A stretch of DNA of 64,000 bases, from positions 21,730,501 to 21,794,500 of the forward strand of contig WPIO01000001.1 of NCBI GenBank assembly GCA_009760855.2. The letters are read 5' to 3'. The DNA comes from Cristatella mucedo. Its lineage: Eukaryota > Bryozoa > Phylactolaemata > Cristatellidae. The position numbers and the translations under genes were made by a program. Numbering within the stretch: the stretch's first letter is position 1; every line of letters begins with the position of its first letter. The notes under the pieces are model-generated. The model was not told the DNA's origin, did not search any database, and saw nothing but the letters and a program-made list of their open reading frames with translations. This document shows positions 25,073 through 63,329 of the stretch, in pieces.

Positions 25073-28000
25073 CCTCTCCATCCTCTCTCTTCTTCTTTCT
25101 CCCCCTCACTATCTACCCTCGAATATTTCACTTCTGGTATACTTGATGTCGTCGTAGCCATGTGTCGTATACTGCATTGGTTTCAACACTGTCTTGGAAG
25201 CTGTTGTTTTCAGAACTCTAGTGTATACAAGTTGAACAGCGCTTCCTTGTGTACTCATGTTTTTGACCTTGGTGTATTCTAGATATAATACGATTTTTCT
25301 GTGTGGCCAAGCTACACGAAAACTAAGCAGAATTTGCAAACTTTCAGCATCCGTACCAGATGCAAAACAGTCCGTGAGAAAATGCTCTTGATCTTCTGCT
25401 GGAGCTTCTGGACCTCAGCAAGTGCATTGGAGAAGCTCATCAAGATATCAGCAGTGTTTACAAACTGGACTATCTTTTCTTCTTGAAGGCAGGGTTTATT
25501 TCTAGTCTCCACGGGGCATCAGACGTTTACAAAGTCATTAATACATACTAAATCAAATGCAGAAATGGTTTGGAGTTGTTAGAAACGAATTCTGAGGTCA
25601 CAATCGAGTTCCAAGAAAGATACAGTTTTTATTGAAACTTCTACAGTGCCAGAAACAGCCATATCGAAAGCAATTGTACCGGAAGTGAAATGGGGAGGTA
25701 GATATTGTTCTCTATAATCGGTAAAAGGCATCAGCCTGCACACCAAGCCGAACACCAGGGTAATGTGTGACTATCTATCTGTAGACTAACTTTCACTGCA
25801 TACTGACGTGTGGTAATCACCAATCCAGAACCTTTCTTGATTTTTTTAGATAACGTTGTCATTTTTCCATGCAACATGGCGCACTGGGTAAGGCGGTTGC
25901 TTTCCACGACCTCGGTCCCCGTGGGTCTTGGGTTCGAATCCTGCGGTGGGCGATCTTTTATTGCTGCTGCAAGTGGCGGTGATAGCCGTAAAGGCTCTTC
26001 TGTTGCTATATAAAAGAGGCTGTTAATTCAGCTAGTATTTTTCTACCATTGCTGTTACAAAAGTTTGAAGAATTCGTCGTATTTCGGCATGGGCATATAT
26101 ATAGAAGGGGGGTAGCAGTGGGCCCTGCTGCCCCCTCCCCGACCGGACAGGCAAGTCGAGCTGCTTCGCCACCCTAAAAGCCTTTCAACTACCTATTATT
26201 GGCTGCTGCTGGAGAGGTCAAGGTGCGGAGCTATTGTTTTTTTTTGCTAAGCAAGAGATTTTGGGCTGCTTAAATATGCAGTACCTCCAGCTCACATTCT
26301 AGTGCTTTGATTGGTGTCAATGCTTAAAAGCAACAGTTGCCACTGGTGTCTGCTCGTCAGCTATATATATATGGCCGGATCTAGCCAAAAGAACAGTTTT
26401 CAAAAAATGGTGTGATTGCAGAGATAGTTACCAAATGCTTGGACGTGAACGCGTGCACCTGAACACTGTTAGCAGGTATCTTCTCTGGCGCTTGTCACCC
26501 GGTCTGCTTGTCTTAGCCGATGTATTCCCCGATTGGCAATCGGTTTGCGTTTCAAGTCACTACTAACCAGTTTTATTGTACTGTCGATATGCAATTCTCA
26601 CCCTTTGCCTTATTTCTGCTGTGCTGGATTAGGCATCATCCGGAGGTGCTGATGTACGTACTGCTGGTGATTGTCAGCCTGTTCAAGTCATATCCGTCGC
26701 ACGCAGACACCGCCGTCTATGTTGCCCTCCTGCCTGCGTTTGCATTTATCGCCAAGTGTAAGTATGCAGACGACACGTGTGTATGCGGCTGAGCATCTCA
26801 TACCTGCGCTCTGTGTCAGATTCATAGCAAGCCATGTGCTGTCTACGAGGCTGCTAGGCTGCCGATCTCAATGCTATCCTGACATAGCGGTGCATGCTGG
26901 GCCACAAGCAGTCAGGTCAAGCGATGTGCTTTTGTTGTGACCGAAGTCTAGACTCGGTCTATTCCCTTGTCACTTGATGGATTTCTCGGCAGCTCTGGGC
27001 GGGCAAAGGTCTTTTTGCTGTCACTCGCCAGCTCCCAGAGTTGCTCGAGTGAGGTGCCGGAGCGTTCGGTGGGGGAGACCACTTTTTTTTTTTTTTAGTC
27101 GGGTTTAGCGAATTTGTGCACAGGGCAAGCGAGAAAATACAGTTAGGATGAGAAAACCTTTGTGCAGTTAGCTGGGCAGCATGTATGCTGTGTGTTGCTG
27201 GGAGGCAAATTCCAAAATTGGGGGACATTTTTGACACGCACGTCGAGCTACTTGAAGATGCAAGGATCACAAGCGAGCGTGCTTGAATAAAAATCCACAG
27301 TATGACCCCCTTGGCAGCATCCTGATAATCTATGCTCATGAGAGATGGTATACTGAAGGTAACTTCAAAATAAGGCTGTCAACGTACTTTATGTAATCTA
27401 CCGAGTCCTAGCGGTGTGCTAATTATAGTGGTCATCTGGGAACTTTAGATCAGCTTGAAAGCCTTCCAAGACCCAGGGCAAGCAATGTCATAAGAGCACG
27501 AGTCCTTGAACTTGGTGATCAGGTGACCCTATTTGTATAGAGGAAGCTTGGTAGATGGTCACCTACCGATGGTCGTTTACTCAAATAGCTCTTATGTGGC
27601 CTGTCTACCTAAACCCCAATAGCTGTTGTTTCGCTCTCGCTCCGTTCGAGGCAGGTGGCATAGTTAGCCCCTCGAAGCATCCATGGTTTTCGTTGTTCAG
27701 TTTCCTCAATAGTTTGCACTATGAGGCTGTACGGCTTGCTGACCGTGCCACTATAAGTAGCAGCACGTTGTTTTGCACTCTGCAGATTCGATGCCTGAGT
27801 GCTTTGTAGTTCATAGACTTGACCATCTACACGCTGTACATGCGTACAATCTCAACAAGACATGCTTTTTGTCCCAAAGCTTCAGAATAAGGTGAGCCGT
27901 GATGGCACACTAGGTAAGGCGGTTGCTTTCACGACCTAGGTCCCGAGGTCGTGGGTTCGATTCCTGCAGTGGGCGATTCTTTATTGCCACTGCAAGCGGT

Positions 28001-30919
28001 GGTGATAGCCCTAAAGGCTCTTCTGTCGCTATACAAAAAGAATCTGTTTAATCAGCTAGGATTTATTATAATAAACAATCTGCCTCAGAAATGACCTGAC
28101 TGCTGACATTCCTTAGAGGATCCGAAAGTGTGTATATACAGCTCACTATATATACATACTTTATACAGCTCACTGTATATACACATTTCGTCAGTTCAGC
28201 TAGCAGCTGCTGTGGCTGCCAGTTCAGCAGCTACTGCAGTTGCAGCATGAGCAGCGGCCCACAGCAGCAGCCCACAGCAGCAGCCCACAGCAGCAGCCCA
28301 CAGCAGCAGCCCACAGCAGCAGCCCACAGCAGCAGCCCACAGCAGCAGCCCACAGCAGCAGCCCACAGCAGCAGCCCACAGCAGCAGCCCACAGCAGCAG
28401 CCCACAGCAGCAGTCTTGGCCGGGGAGTGGGTGGGAGCCCTGTTCGCTAGCTCTTCATGATTCAAGTCGTGGGTTTGAGTCCTGCAGCAGACATTCCTTT
28501 ATTTCTTGCTGCAAGCAGCGGTGATAGCCGCCAAGGCTCTTCTGCCTCAATTTCTATGAGGCTGTTGGATCAGCCGACCTTTACCGTTTGGCAGCAGTGG
28601 TGTGGGTGATAGCTACTGCCACAGTTGCTGCCGCTGTCACTGTCGCTCTTGCTTGCAGCAGCATCAGTGGTGCTTGGGCTAGCTGGTTTGACCTTGGGGC
28701 CAGCATGTGTAGCCATTCTTCGGTCGAGCATGGCTAGCAATCCTTTGTAGACATGCGCAACAATTTCATTGTGGTTAACGCATTTGCGTGGACCACTCTG
28801 CTCTTTCCCATACTGTGGCACCTGTGGATCTATTCTGGCAGCGCCAACGCCAACTTCTACTTTGCTCTCACGCTGGTCTACAACTGCTCCCAGGTGAGCC
28901 CTCACACGCGGCGACCCATGCAGTGCACGCACGCTGCTCTGCGAGGTGCCAGGTGAGCAATATGAGGCTGCCGTTATTATGGCATCATTTTATGCTGTCC
29001 GCCTCTGCGCTGACAGACCACCTCTGCCCCTGACAGCCTCGCTTGGGTGCACGAATGTGCAAGCTCATGCATGCATGCTCACGGCTGCGCTTCGAAGGTG
29101 CCCTCAGTCGTCTGCTGAGTGAGCCCAGAGTGCCTCAGAGCTGCCCTCCCCTTGCGTGAGAGCTGGACGAATGCCCGAGCAAGCGAATGCCGGACCCTCG
29201 GTCGGCGTCGCAGGGCGCCGGCGTGTCCCCACCTCGTCGAGCCGACAGAATCCGTCGTTCATGCTGCAAGAGAGGCAGTGCCACAGCACTGCAGGGCCCT
29301 CTGTCTGCTCGAGGCGTGGCCCGCCGTCAAAACGGGCAGCGACTGGGTCATACCACCCTCCATCTTAGCGTGTTGCAAAATGGCCGGCATGAGGCAGCCA
29401 ATACCGTGCACAGCTTTGCCTGCATCCTTCCACTCAGCACGAGCAGTCAGGGCACCATTGTCTCTCAATGCAGAGGAAAAGCTAGCGGCTGCCTGCTCAG
29501 GGAGACCGAGCTTCATGCAACGCTTTCTTCAACAGCTCGGCAGAGCGTTTGACGAGTTTTCCATGCGGTTGAATGGCCGGATCTTAGCTCAGTGGTATGC
29601 TGCTTGTGCATCACGACCCAACCACGAGTTCGAGTGTTTCGGCAGGCAATTCTTCATTGCTTTCTGCTTGCCAAAGTGATATCTGCTGTCTATTGTGTTG
29701 CTTTACAAATGAGGCTGTTAATAATAATAATAATAATAACAATAGTAATAATAATATTAGTGATACTATTTGTATAGAACCCTAAGAGAACTAAATATCT
29801 TTTTAGGTGCTTTATGTATGGGAGAAAGGATGCATGTCAATTGATTGGTTGTAATATGCTCAATTTCTGAACACGTGAGCACGCTGAAGACAATTTAATC
29901 GGACAGCCTCAGCAAATGCTGAGAGGACAGTGGGTTTTAAGTCTCCCTTTAAATGTGCGTATTTAAATGCAGTGCCAGTGATTTCCAGGCAAGAATATAG
30001 ATACCCAATGAGGACTTGGTTATCGACCGTATCAAGTGCTAGTGAGAGATCTGACATAACTAGCAGAGAGACTCGAACAAAGTCAGCATTCCTGAGGCGT
30101 TTGTACTCTTGCAGCAGTGCTGACTCCATACAGTTATTAGCTCTAAAACCTGATTGGAACTGCATTGGTAGGTTTGAAGTTTTCTTGTACGAGCTTAACT
30201 GATCCGCCTCCACATGCTCCATTGTCTTTGATTGGAACAGCAGTGGGGATGCAGGACAGTAGTTGCTTAAGTTCACCTGTTTTAGTTTATGTCTTCTTAA
30301 CGAGTGGCCTAACAACAGCCTTTTTGAAGGATGCTGGGACATACCCGAGCCCGAGGACATATTTATTGTGTTAGTTAACAAGGCAGCAGCAAATCTGCAT
30401 CTCGAAAGGAGAGCAGTAGGTATGGGATGAAAACGGTTGGTGTTCTTAGACTTGCCGTTGAACTTGTAATTGAGATAACTAGTGGCAAGCTTGAAGGTGG
30501 GCACTTGAAGTTATGCAAGGGACGGAGGGTGAGCAGTCCAGTGGGGGTGTTATTTGGGGATGGACTCTCTGATTTTATCTGTTTTGCTGACAAAGAAGGC
30601 CATTGACTCAGCTATTCTCTACTTTCCCTTTATTGGATAAACAGTAAAGGCACACGTGTGCTTTTTTTTGATCGGCCAGACTTAAATGTAATTACTTCCG
30701 TGTGACTGCCGGTCTATAATTGTGCTGATTGTGAATTATACTATCGCTGACGTATTTCAACATGATCGATCTTATGTCTGGCATTGGTTTTTGCAGATCT
30801 TCTTCATTACCGATTTCCTATATTCGTTTCTCCGGCGGGAGTATGATTTGCTCAACCTAGTCAAAGCATCACCGGAAGATGTCAGCGAACATCCAAAAAC
30901 AGACATACTCTTGCGGTGA
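14113..30919 (+). CDS. PIGU: GPI transamidase subunit PIG-U, complete 11-exon gene
   Basis: Multi-pass ER membrane subunit of the GPI transamidase complex (with PIGK, PIGT, PIGS, GPAA1), which transfers preassembled GPI anchors to protein C-termini. Exons: 14113-14242, 17113-17177, 17290-17364, 20622-20684, 22684-22891, 23052-23152, 23344-23498, 24158-24301, 26633-26757, 28751-28893, 30797-30919. Every junction is GT-AG and the phases agree throughout, giving 1,332 nt (443 codons plus stop; human PIGU has 435). Visible hallmarks in order: N-terminal hydrophobic start ending in [15 protein letters not shown], a YLLNP segment, [54 protein letters not shown] and FLRREY near the C-terminus. The start ATG has G at -3 and +4 and aligns with the family's usual N-terminus. 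Introns range from 112 bp to 3.3 kb; the long ones carry SINE and LINE pieces. No inactivating change was seen. Exon 4 is the least conserved and the least certain. Confidence 0.95.
14788..14958 (+). mobile_element. SINE family 1 copy in PIGU intron 1
   Basis: Little-diverged copy: GGCTCACTAGGTAAGGCGGT (A-box side), GGTCGTGGGTTCGAATCC (B-box), hairpin GGCGATCC..., and GAGGCTGTTAAATCAGCTA with poly(T). Confidence 0.93.
14988..15600 (-). mobile_element. Diverged LINE subfamily, 3' part
   Basis: (AAT)n tail, then GCGCCCTAAGATAACC in place of the usual GCGCCCTCAGAGAACTTAAT, followed by a frame with [17 protein letters not shown], matching LHWLPVKQRIDFKVLSL of the main family. Confidence 0.8.
16168..16761 (-). 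mobile_element. LINE reverse-transcriptase fragment in PIGU intron 1
   Basis: Matches the RT region 9690-10240 of the reference copy (complement of YADD region through the fingers). It lacks the 3' end and contains a short (TTTGTA) slippage expansion at about 16515-16545. Confidence 0.85.
17113..17177 (+). CDS. PIGU: PIGU exon 2
   Basis: 65 nt between ctgatctttag and gtaaag. With the carried base it reads [22 protein letters not shown] in two parts ([10 protein letters not shown], then [12 protein letters not shown]). This is the luminal loop known in the family as VEGLSL..GVSPYSG..FHE. Ends in phase 0. Confidence 0.92.
17290..17364 (+). CDS. PIGU: PIGU exon 3
   Basis: 75 nt, 25 codons, between gtgttacag and gtaagtgc. 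It begins [14 protein letters not shown] and continues into a hydrophobic stretch ILPSVFI, matching the TPLIIYLFHF... membrane segment of human PIGU. The intron before it is only 112 bp. Confidence 0.88.
17365..19129. other. PIGU intron 3, first part
   Basis: No repeat family or gene recognised; ordinary unique-looking intron sequence. Confidence 0.4.
19130..20430 (+). repeat. Dispersed repeat C, copy 2 (interrupted)
   Basis: Homologous to 6515-7030 in two blocks (about 19130-19590 and 20090-20175), then to the 11.45-11.85 kb copy (20240-20420). The part between about 19600 and 20090 is not shared and may be an insertion or material lost from the other copy. Confidence 0.6.
20622..20684 (+). 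CDS. PIGU: PIGU exon 4
   Basis: 63 nt, 21 codons, between tttgctttcag and gtaagtat. It reads [11 protein letters not shown] then [10 protein letters not shown], fitting the family's TDALTAIALYFAI segment. Both edges are phase 0, as neighbouring exons require. Support is weaker than for other exons because the region is poorly conserved, but the splice sites are strong and no competing exon was found. Confidence 0.78.
20696..20772 (+). mobile_element. LINE 3' terminal stub next to PIGU exon 4
   Basis: CAGCAAATTTAAAGAGCCTA, AGAGATTAAGTTCCCCGAGG and an ATT tail. It starts 11 bp after the last base of exon 4. Confidence 0.8.
21219..21900 (+). mobile_element. LINE internal RT fragment in PIGU intron 4
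   Basis: Well-preserved RT block with [22 protein letters not shown] and YADDTQLYL in one open frame. It lacks both the 5' part and the 3' end (stops at HNIAKI), so it lacks the RNA end LINEs need for insertion. Confidence 0.92.
22232..22506 (+). repeat. Dispersed repeat B, copy 3
   Basis: Near full-length copy from CGACAACTACTCTCCTGCTG to GGAGATACATTACATTACAT, lying 180 bp before PIGU exon 5. Confidence 0.85.
22684..22891 (+). CDS. PIGU: PIGU exon 5
   Basis: 208 nt after ttggcgttcag and ending AAAG|gtaggt in phase 1. It encodes a basic cytosolic stretch, then [18 protein letters not shown] and a membrane segment ending ILSVVKG. YLLNP is a conserved PIGU motif. The start at 22684 is chosen because exon 4 ends in phase 0 and the family length fits; the AG just upstream is the only suitable acceptor seen. 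Confidence 0.9.
23052..23152 (+). CDS. PIGU: PIGU exon 6
   Basis: 101 nt between cctcgttgcag and gtattc. It reads [19 protein letters not shown] and then [24 protein letters not shown] is nearly invariant among animal PIGU proteins. Ends in phase 0. Confidence 0.95.
23344..23498 (+). CDS. PIGU: PIGU exon 7
   Basis: 155 nt after cccttcctgcag, ending TT|gtaagt in phase 2. It encodes [11 protein letters not shown], a long hydrophobic segment and the conserved end [11 protein letters not shown] that precedes the LSVPDLTPN motif of the next exon. Confidence 0.93.
23719..23906 (-). mobile_element. SINE family 1 copy in PIGU intron 7
   Basis: Reverse-oriented, well preserved: AGCTGGTTTAACAGCCTCTT at its 3' end and TGCGCCATCACGGCTCACCG at its 5' end. 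It has a local duplication of the GGGACCGACATC segment in the promoter-like region. Confidence 0.93.
24158..24301 (+). CDS. PIGU: PIGU exon 8
   Basis: 144 nt after gttttag, ending CG|gtaagc in phase 2. It carries the family's best-conserved block: [27 protein letters not shown] and [16 protein letters not shown]. Confidence 0.97.
24302..25029. other. PIGU intron 8, first part
   Basis: No repeat family or gene recognised. Ordinary-looking intron. Confidence 0.4.
25030..25067. repeat. (CT)n microsatellite
   Basis: About 19 CT units in PIGU intron 8, followed by a C/T-rich stretch to about 25110. Confidence 0.97.
25871..26046 (+). mobile_element. SINE family 1 copy in PIGU intron 8
   Basis: ATGGCGCACTGGGTAAGGCG, TTGGGTTCGAATCCTGCGGT (B-box) and GAGGCTGTTAATTCAGCTAG with T tail. 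Confidence 0.92.
26633..26757 (+). CDS. PIGU: PIGU exon 9
   Basis: 125 nt after gtgctggattag, ending T|gtaagt in phase 1. It reads [22 protein letters not shown], split here as [11 protein letters not shown] and [11 protein letters not shown], then a further hydrophobic segment. This matches the EHPIFF...IFKSYPT stretch of human PIGU. Confidence 0.94.
27890..28070 (+). mobile_element. SINE family 1 copy in PIGU intron 9
   Basis: GGTGAGCCGTGATGGCACAC, GTCGTGGGTTCGATTCCTGC and the 3' body ending AATCTGTTTAATCAGCTAGG. Little diverged. Confidence 0.92.
28257..28414. repeat. 13-bp minisatellite (CCCACAGCAGCAG)n
   Basis: About 12 near-perfect copies of a 13-bp unit. Because 13 is not a multiple of three, all three frames cycle through [13 protein letters not shown], producing long but meaningless open frames. 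In PIGU intron 9. Confidence 0.95.
28440..28577 (+). mobile_element. SINE family 1-like copy, old, after the minisatellite
   Basis: GTCGTGGGTTTGAGTCCTGC, GCAAGCAGCGGTGATAGCCG and GAGGCTGTTGGATCAGC are kept. The 5' tRNA-like half is replaced by or merged with the minisatellite. Confidence 0.75.
28751..28893 (+). CDS. PIGU: PIGU exon 10
   Basis: 143 nt after tcctttgtag, ending CAG|gtgagc in phase 0. It carries [11 protein letters not shown] followed by [20 protein letters not shown], a hallmark block of the family, and ends YNCSQ. Confidence 0.96.
29570..29718 (+). mobile_element. Old SINE copy (tRNA-like head)
   Basis: Head GGCCGGATCTTAGCTCAGTGGTATGCTGC has a canonical A-box (TTAGCTCAGTGG), with B-box-like GAGTTCGAGTGTT and the end AAATGAGGCTGTTAA. 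It may be an ancestral relative of SINE family 1. Confidence 0.65.
29719..30608 (-). mobile_element. Diverged LINE subfamily in PIGU intron 10
   Basis: (AAT)n tail, ACCCTAAGAGAACTAAATAT, then a broken RT frame with [20 protein letters not shown] and [20 protein letters not shown] (degenerate motif A). Older than the 8681-11455 copy. Confidence 0.85.
30797..30919 (+). CDS. PIGU: PIGU exon 11 (stop codon)
   Basis: 123 nt after ggtttttgcag. It reads [20 protein letters not shown] and ends in a short polar tail with a TGA at 30917-30919. FLRREY matches the C-terminal FLRREY of vertebrate PIGU. Confidence 0.95.
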   Translation: MFFITDFLYSFLRREYDLLNLVKASPEDVSEHPKTDILLR

Positions 30920-30937
30920 TCTCTTAGTTCTTTTTTA

Positions 30938-30943
30938 ATTAAA
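30938..30943 (+). terminator. PIGU poly(A) signal candidate (ATTAAA)
   Basis: ATTAAA begins 19 bp after the stop codon, inside a T/A-rich stretch. It is the commonest variant of the poly(A) hexamer. If used, the 3'UTR is very short. Confidence 0.5.
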
Positions 30944-32163
30944 GATTGCCATCGCTACTTTCTGTTTCATCTCATCGCTAGCCGGCAGCTGCATGCCGTG
31001 CGGCTGGCAGGAGACGCAGCATTCGGCTCACTTGATTCAACGTCGTACCTGCGACATGTGCCGATATGTGCCTGCGATATGTGCCTGCGACATTGCCCGT
31101 GGCTCAGGACAGAGCCACCTTTTCGGCTGCACTTTGGCGTCTACCTGCACTCGCATGCCCCTGCCTCGGTAAAATGGAAACTCACGGTCGCCTTTCTCTG
31201 ATGTAAGCAAGCACAAGTGAAGCGGTTACCATCGCTCGGTTGGTATTCGTCGAGGCGCTAGGTTCCCTACTGTCCCGTATGATGATGGCTATGCTCTGCC
31301 TTTTCCGACGTCAGCACACAATGGCAGCAGCCGACTGAGAAGGAAGACTTCTTCAACCGGGACGGTTAGGCCAGCCAGCCGCTTGCTGCTCTGTCGTCTT
31401 GCCACACCCAGTAGTCACGAGCCAGCCAAGAATCGGAATGTGCTGCTCAATCCTTGCAAGAGACTGAAGCACCGAATACCTAGCTCTGCACAGCGACGAG
31501 AGAGGTTTGTCTTAGAAGTAGGAAGTGGAGCAGGCTGGCTTTGGCGAAGTGCAGACAGTGGTGCATGAGCATACAGCCTGAGGCAGACCGGTGCAAACTG
31601 AGTGTGCAGCCGAAATGGGCGTGCAAAGAAAAGCTCAAACTCAGTAGTAAGTTTCGAACAGCTGCACTTGCGCCCGACGGACCGAGGAACTGAGTGTGGA
31701 GTGGCGGGGCACGTGGCAACGGGCGATCACGTGGCCAGCAGTGTCAGTGGCTGCTGCACGGCTGTTTCGATGGCAGATGACCTGACTAAGCTCAGAGGCA
31801 GGCTCAGACCCGAACGTCGTTCGAGAGTTTGCTGAATGCCACAGGCAGCTAGGCACCACCTAGTTGCACGGACAGTCTGGGGCATTGCAGACCGACGAAA
31901 GGTCACCAGCTGATAGGTCAGCTGGCATCGCAGGCCCACACCGTGCCAGCACCGTTGAGTATGCAGGCCTATCAGTAGTATGCTGACGCGGTAGACAGTG
32001 CTGACCTTTGGTTGACACGGCAGCAGTGGCAGAAGACACTTCGAGCCGAGCTCCGAGGTCGAGTGATCGAGCTCCAGAAGCCAGGCCTGAGCGCCAGCAG
32101 CCGGGGGCTGCAAGCAAGCCAACCGACCAACACCGCCTTAAGTTTAAAATGAAGCAATAGCGA
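30944..32163. other. Intergenic / 3' flank between the convergent genes
   Basis: About 1.2 kb of GC-rich unique sequence between the candidate poly(A) sites of the two genes. No repeat family or coding domain was recognised. Open frames here on both strands show no family motif. Confidence 0.5.
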
Positions 32164-32169
32164 TTTATT
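32164..32169 (-). terminator. TP53BP1 poly(A) signal candidate (AATAAA)
   Basis: TTTATT on the plus strand is AATAAA on the minus strand, about 555 bp beyond the TP53BP1 stop codon. It is the canonical hexamer and is followed by A/T-rich sequence. Confidence 0.45.
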
Positions 32170-32721
32170 TTTCATTAGCACTGTGGCATGCGGCAAAAGA
32201 TCGCCGACAAACAAAGTGATTACAGTCGCATGAGCATCGGACTGCTTTGCCGAATGCAGCGACCGGCAGATTTGTTGGTGACCTTGCAAGATAATCCCTG
32301 AGGACGACAGGACGACACCTGCACGGCCACCTTGCGAGGAATGGTCGCCGAAATAAAACGGGTGACTCAACTGACTTCTCTCTCTCTCGCCGCTGCTGCT
32401 GCAGCAGGCCCACGTCGAGCTCACAAGCAAACTTGTGCACATATCCGCTGCAAAGTGAACAGTCGAAGGGTACGCAGTGCAAATCGAACTGATGCACGTG
32501 ACATGAAGCCCGACTCCGTCGGACGAGGTGCTCCGCTGTCCACAGTCCGTCTGCCGTCCGTAGGGCCTCCACCGTCAGATCAGCTCCTGTCTTGTGACCA
32601 AGCGTCGAAGAGCCAACAGCTTCGAGAGCAGGAAGCCCGCAAAGAGCTAGCCACTGCTGGGGCATCTGGGCCACTCGAGGGGCCGGAGAAGCAGCGCGAG
32701 GAGAAAGCGCAGAAAGTGCAA

Positions 32722-62049
<29,328 letters not shown>

Positions 62050-62774
62050 CTGCAAGCGAGACCAAGCTGACTCAACGAACCAGTGGCCAGCTAACGCAGC
62101 TGCCCCAGTCCAGCAAGCAGCGCTGACCCCACCGAGGGTAGGGAGAGAGGAAGAGGAGGGGCTGAACTCGCTTCCGACAGGAGGGCATCTGAGCGAGCGC
62201 TCCATCAGCTGCCGTCCTGCACTACAAACCCGAGTTGAAAATAAGTGGAAGTCTAACAAATTTCATGCAGAGCAGCAAGCCACCGCTGCCCTGAGCACAC
62301 ACATTGCACAGTCGATCGCATGCACGTGCAGAAGCCACTGCCGGCACCCCAGCCATCCATCGCATCGTTGCGTGTGAAATACGACAGATAATGAGCTTGT
62401 GATGTCATGAACTAGCGTGTGGACAATCGGCTCAAGGAGGGCATTTTGCATTACGAGCTCTGTCAAGCAGCTTGGAGCGAAAGGTGCACTGACTCGACAG
62501 AGGCAAGCCGCACAGCTTTGCAATCAATTCCAACCAACCACCCAACACCAGGAGCTAACAGTGCCCTAGCGGGGCTCCCTTCAGGCTGCTAGTGGATGCA
62601 GTCTGAGAAGTTAATTCAGTGGCAACGTCAAAAGCAATCATTCAAATAGGCCAAGCCCCCACCTCGTCATACCGCACTTTTGACAATTTTTTATCATCCT
62701 CGAACGAATCTCGATGAGACAAGCATTTGGTCTGTCGGTAGCTGAGATCAAATGCAGAGGAAAAAACAGAGGGT
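62050..62774. other. Upstream flank or 5' intron of TP53BP1
   Basis: GC-rich at first, with small open frames. An initiating exon ending in phase 1 is expected here or beyond the window but could not be chosen. No promoter element recognised. Confidence 0.35.
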
Positions 62775-62885
62775 CTACTGAAGGGTCGTGGGGTCGAGCC
62801 TCGAGGCAAATGTGAAGCCCCTGAATAGAGATTAAGTTCTCTTGGGGTGCTGTGCAAATGACACGTAAATATCCAGACAATTAAT
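62775..62885 (+). mobile_element. SINE family 2 copy, 5'-truncated
   Basis: GTCGTGGGGTCGAGCCTCGA (B-box) and CCTGAATAGAGATTAAGTTCTCTTGG tail (read in two parts: CCTGAATAGAGATT, AAGTTCTCTTGG), then GTGCTGTGCAAATG. Confidence 0.82.
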
Positions 62886-63329
62886 GAAGCCAAGGGGTTA
62901 GCTTGCCAGATGCCAAATAGTCATCTCGTCATACTTCGATCTGACTGATAAATGGCATTGAAACATTTCCAGTCGGAGACGTACACTGTAGAAGGATGGA
63001 GGCACTAAGTGTCAAAAATCGACAGTCAAGAGGAATTGTGGGAATGCTCAGTTTGAAAATGTGAGTCAAGCCAAATAATACCCACAAGGCAGAAAACAGT
63101 TAACTATGAGATGCTTTTGTAAACTTTGGAAAAAATAAAGAAATTACACTGGTCTACAGCAGAACAACATACCAGGGTCGAAATCCGATTTCTTGGAATA
63201 GGAGTTAGCCGATGACAGATCTAAAAAAGGAACACTGTTTTAGGTCATATCATAACAGATATGAAAAATGCCAGTTAACAATGGAAGTCATTGCTGAAGT
63301 CAATTAGCCAAAAAGTACAAATGAAGGTC
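62886..63329. other. Unassigned A/T-rich sequence
   Basis: No gene or repeat recognised. Confidence 0.35.

Noticed and set aside
28130-28524. Poly-Gln/Ala/Ser protein
   Set aside because: All three frames of a 13-bp minisatellite are open; it lies in PIGU intron 9.
29119-29679. 186-codon plus-strand frame in PIGU intron 10
   Set aside because: No family motif, and it ends inside an old SINE. Chance frame in GC-rich DNA.
62263-62523. Candidate first exon of TP53BP1
   Set aside because: Several ATGs and weak GT sites exist, but none gives a phase-1 donor with a convincing N-terminus.
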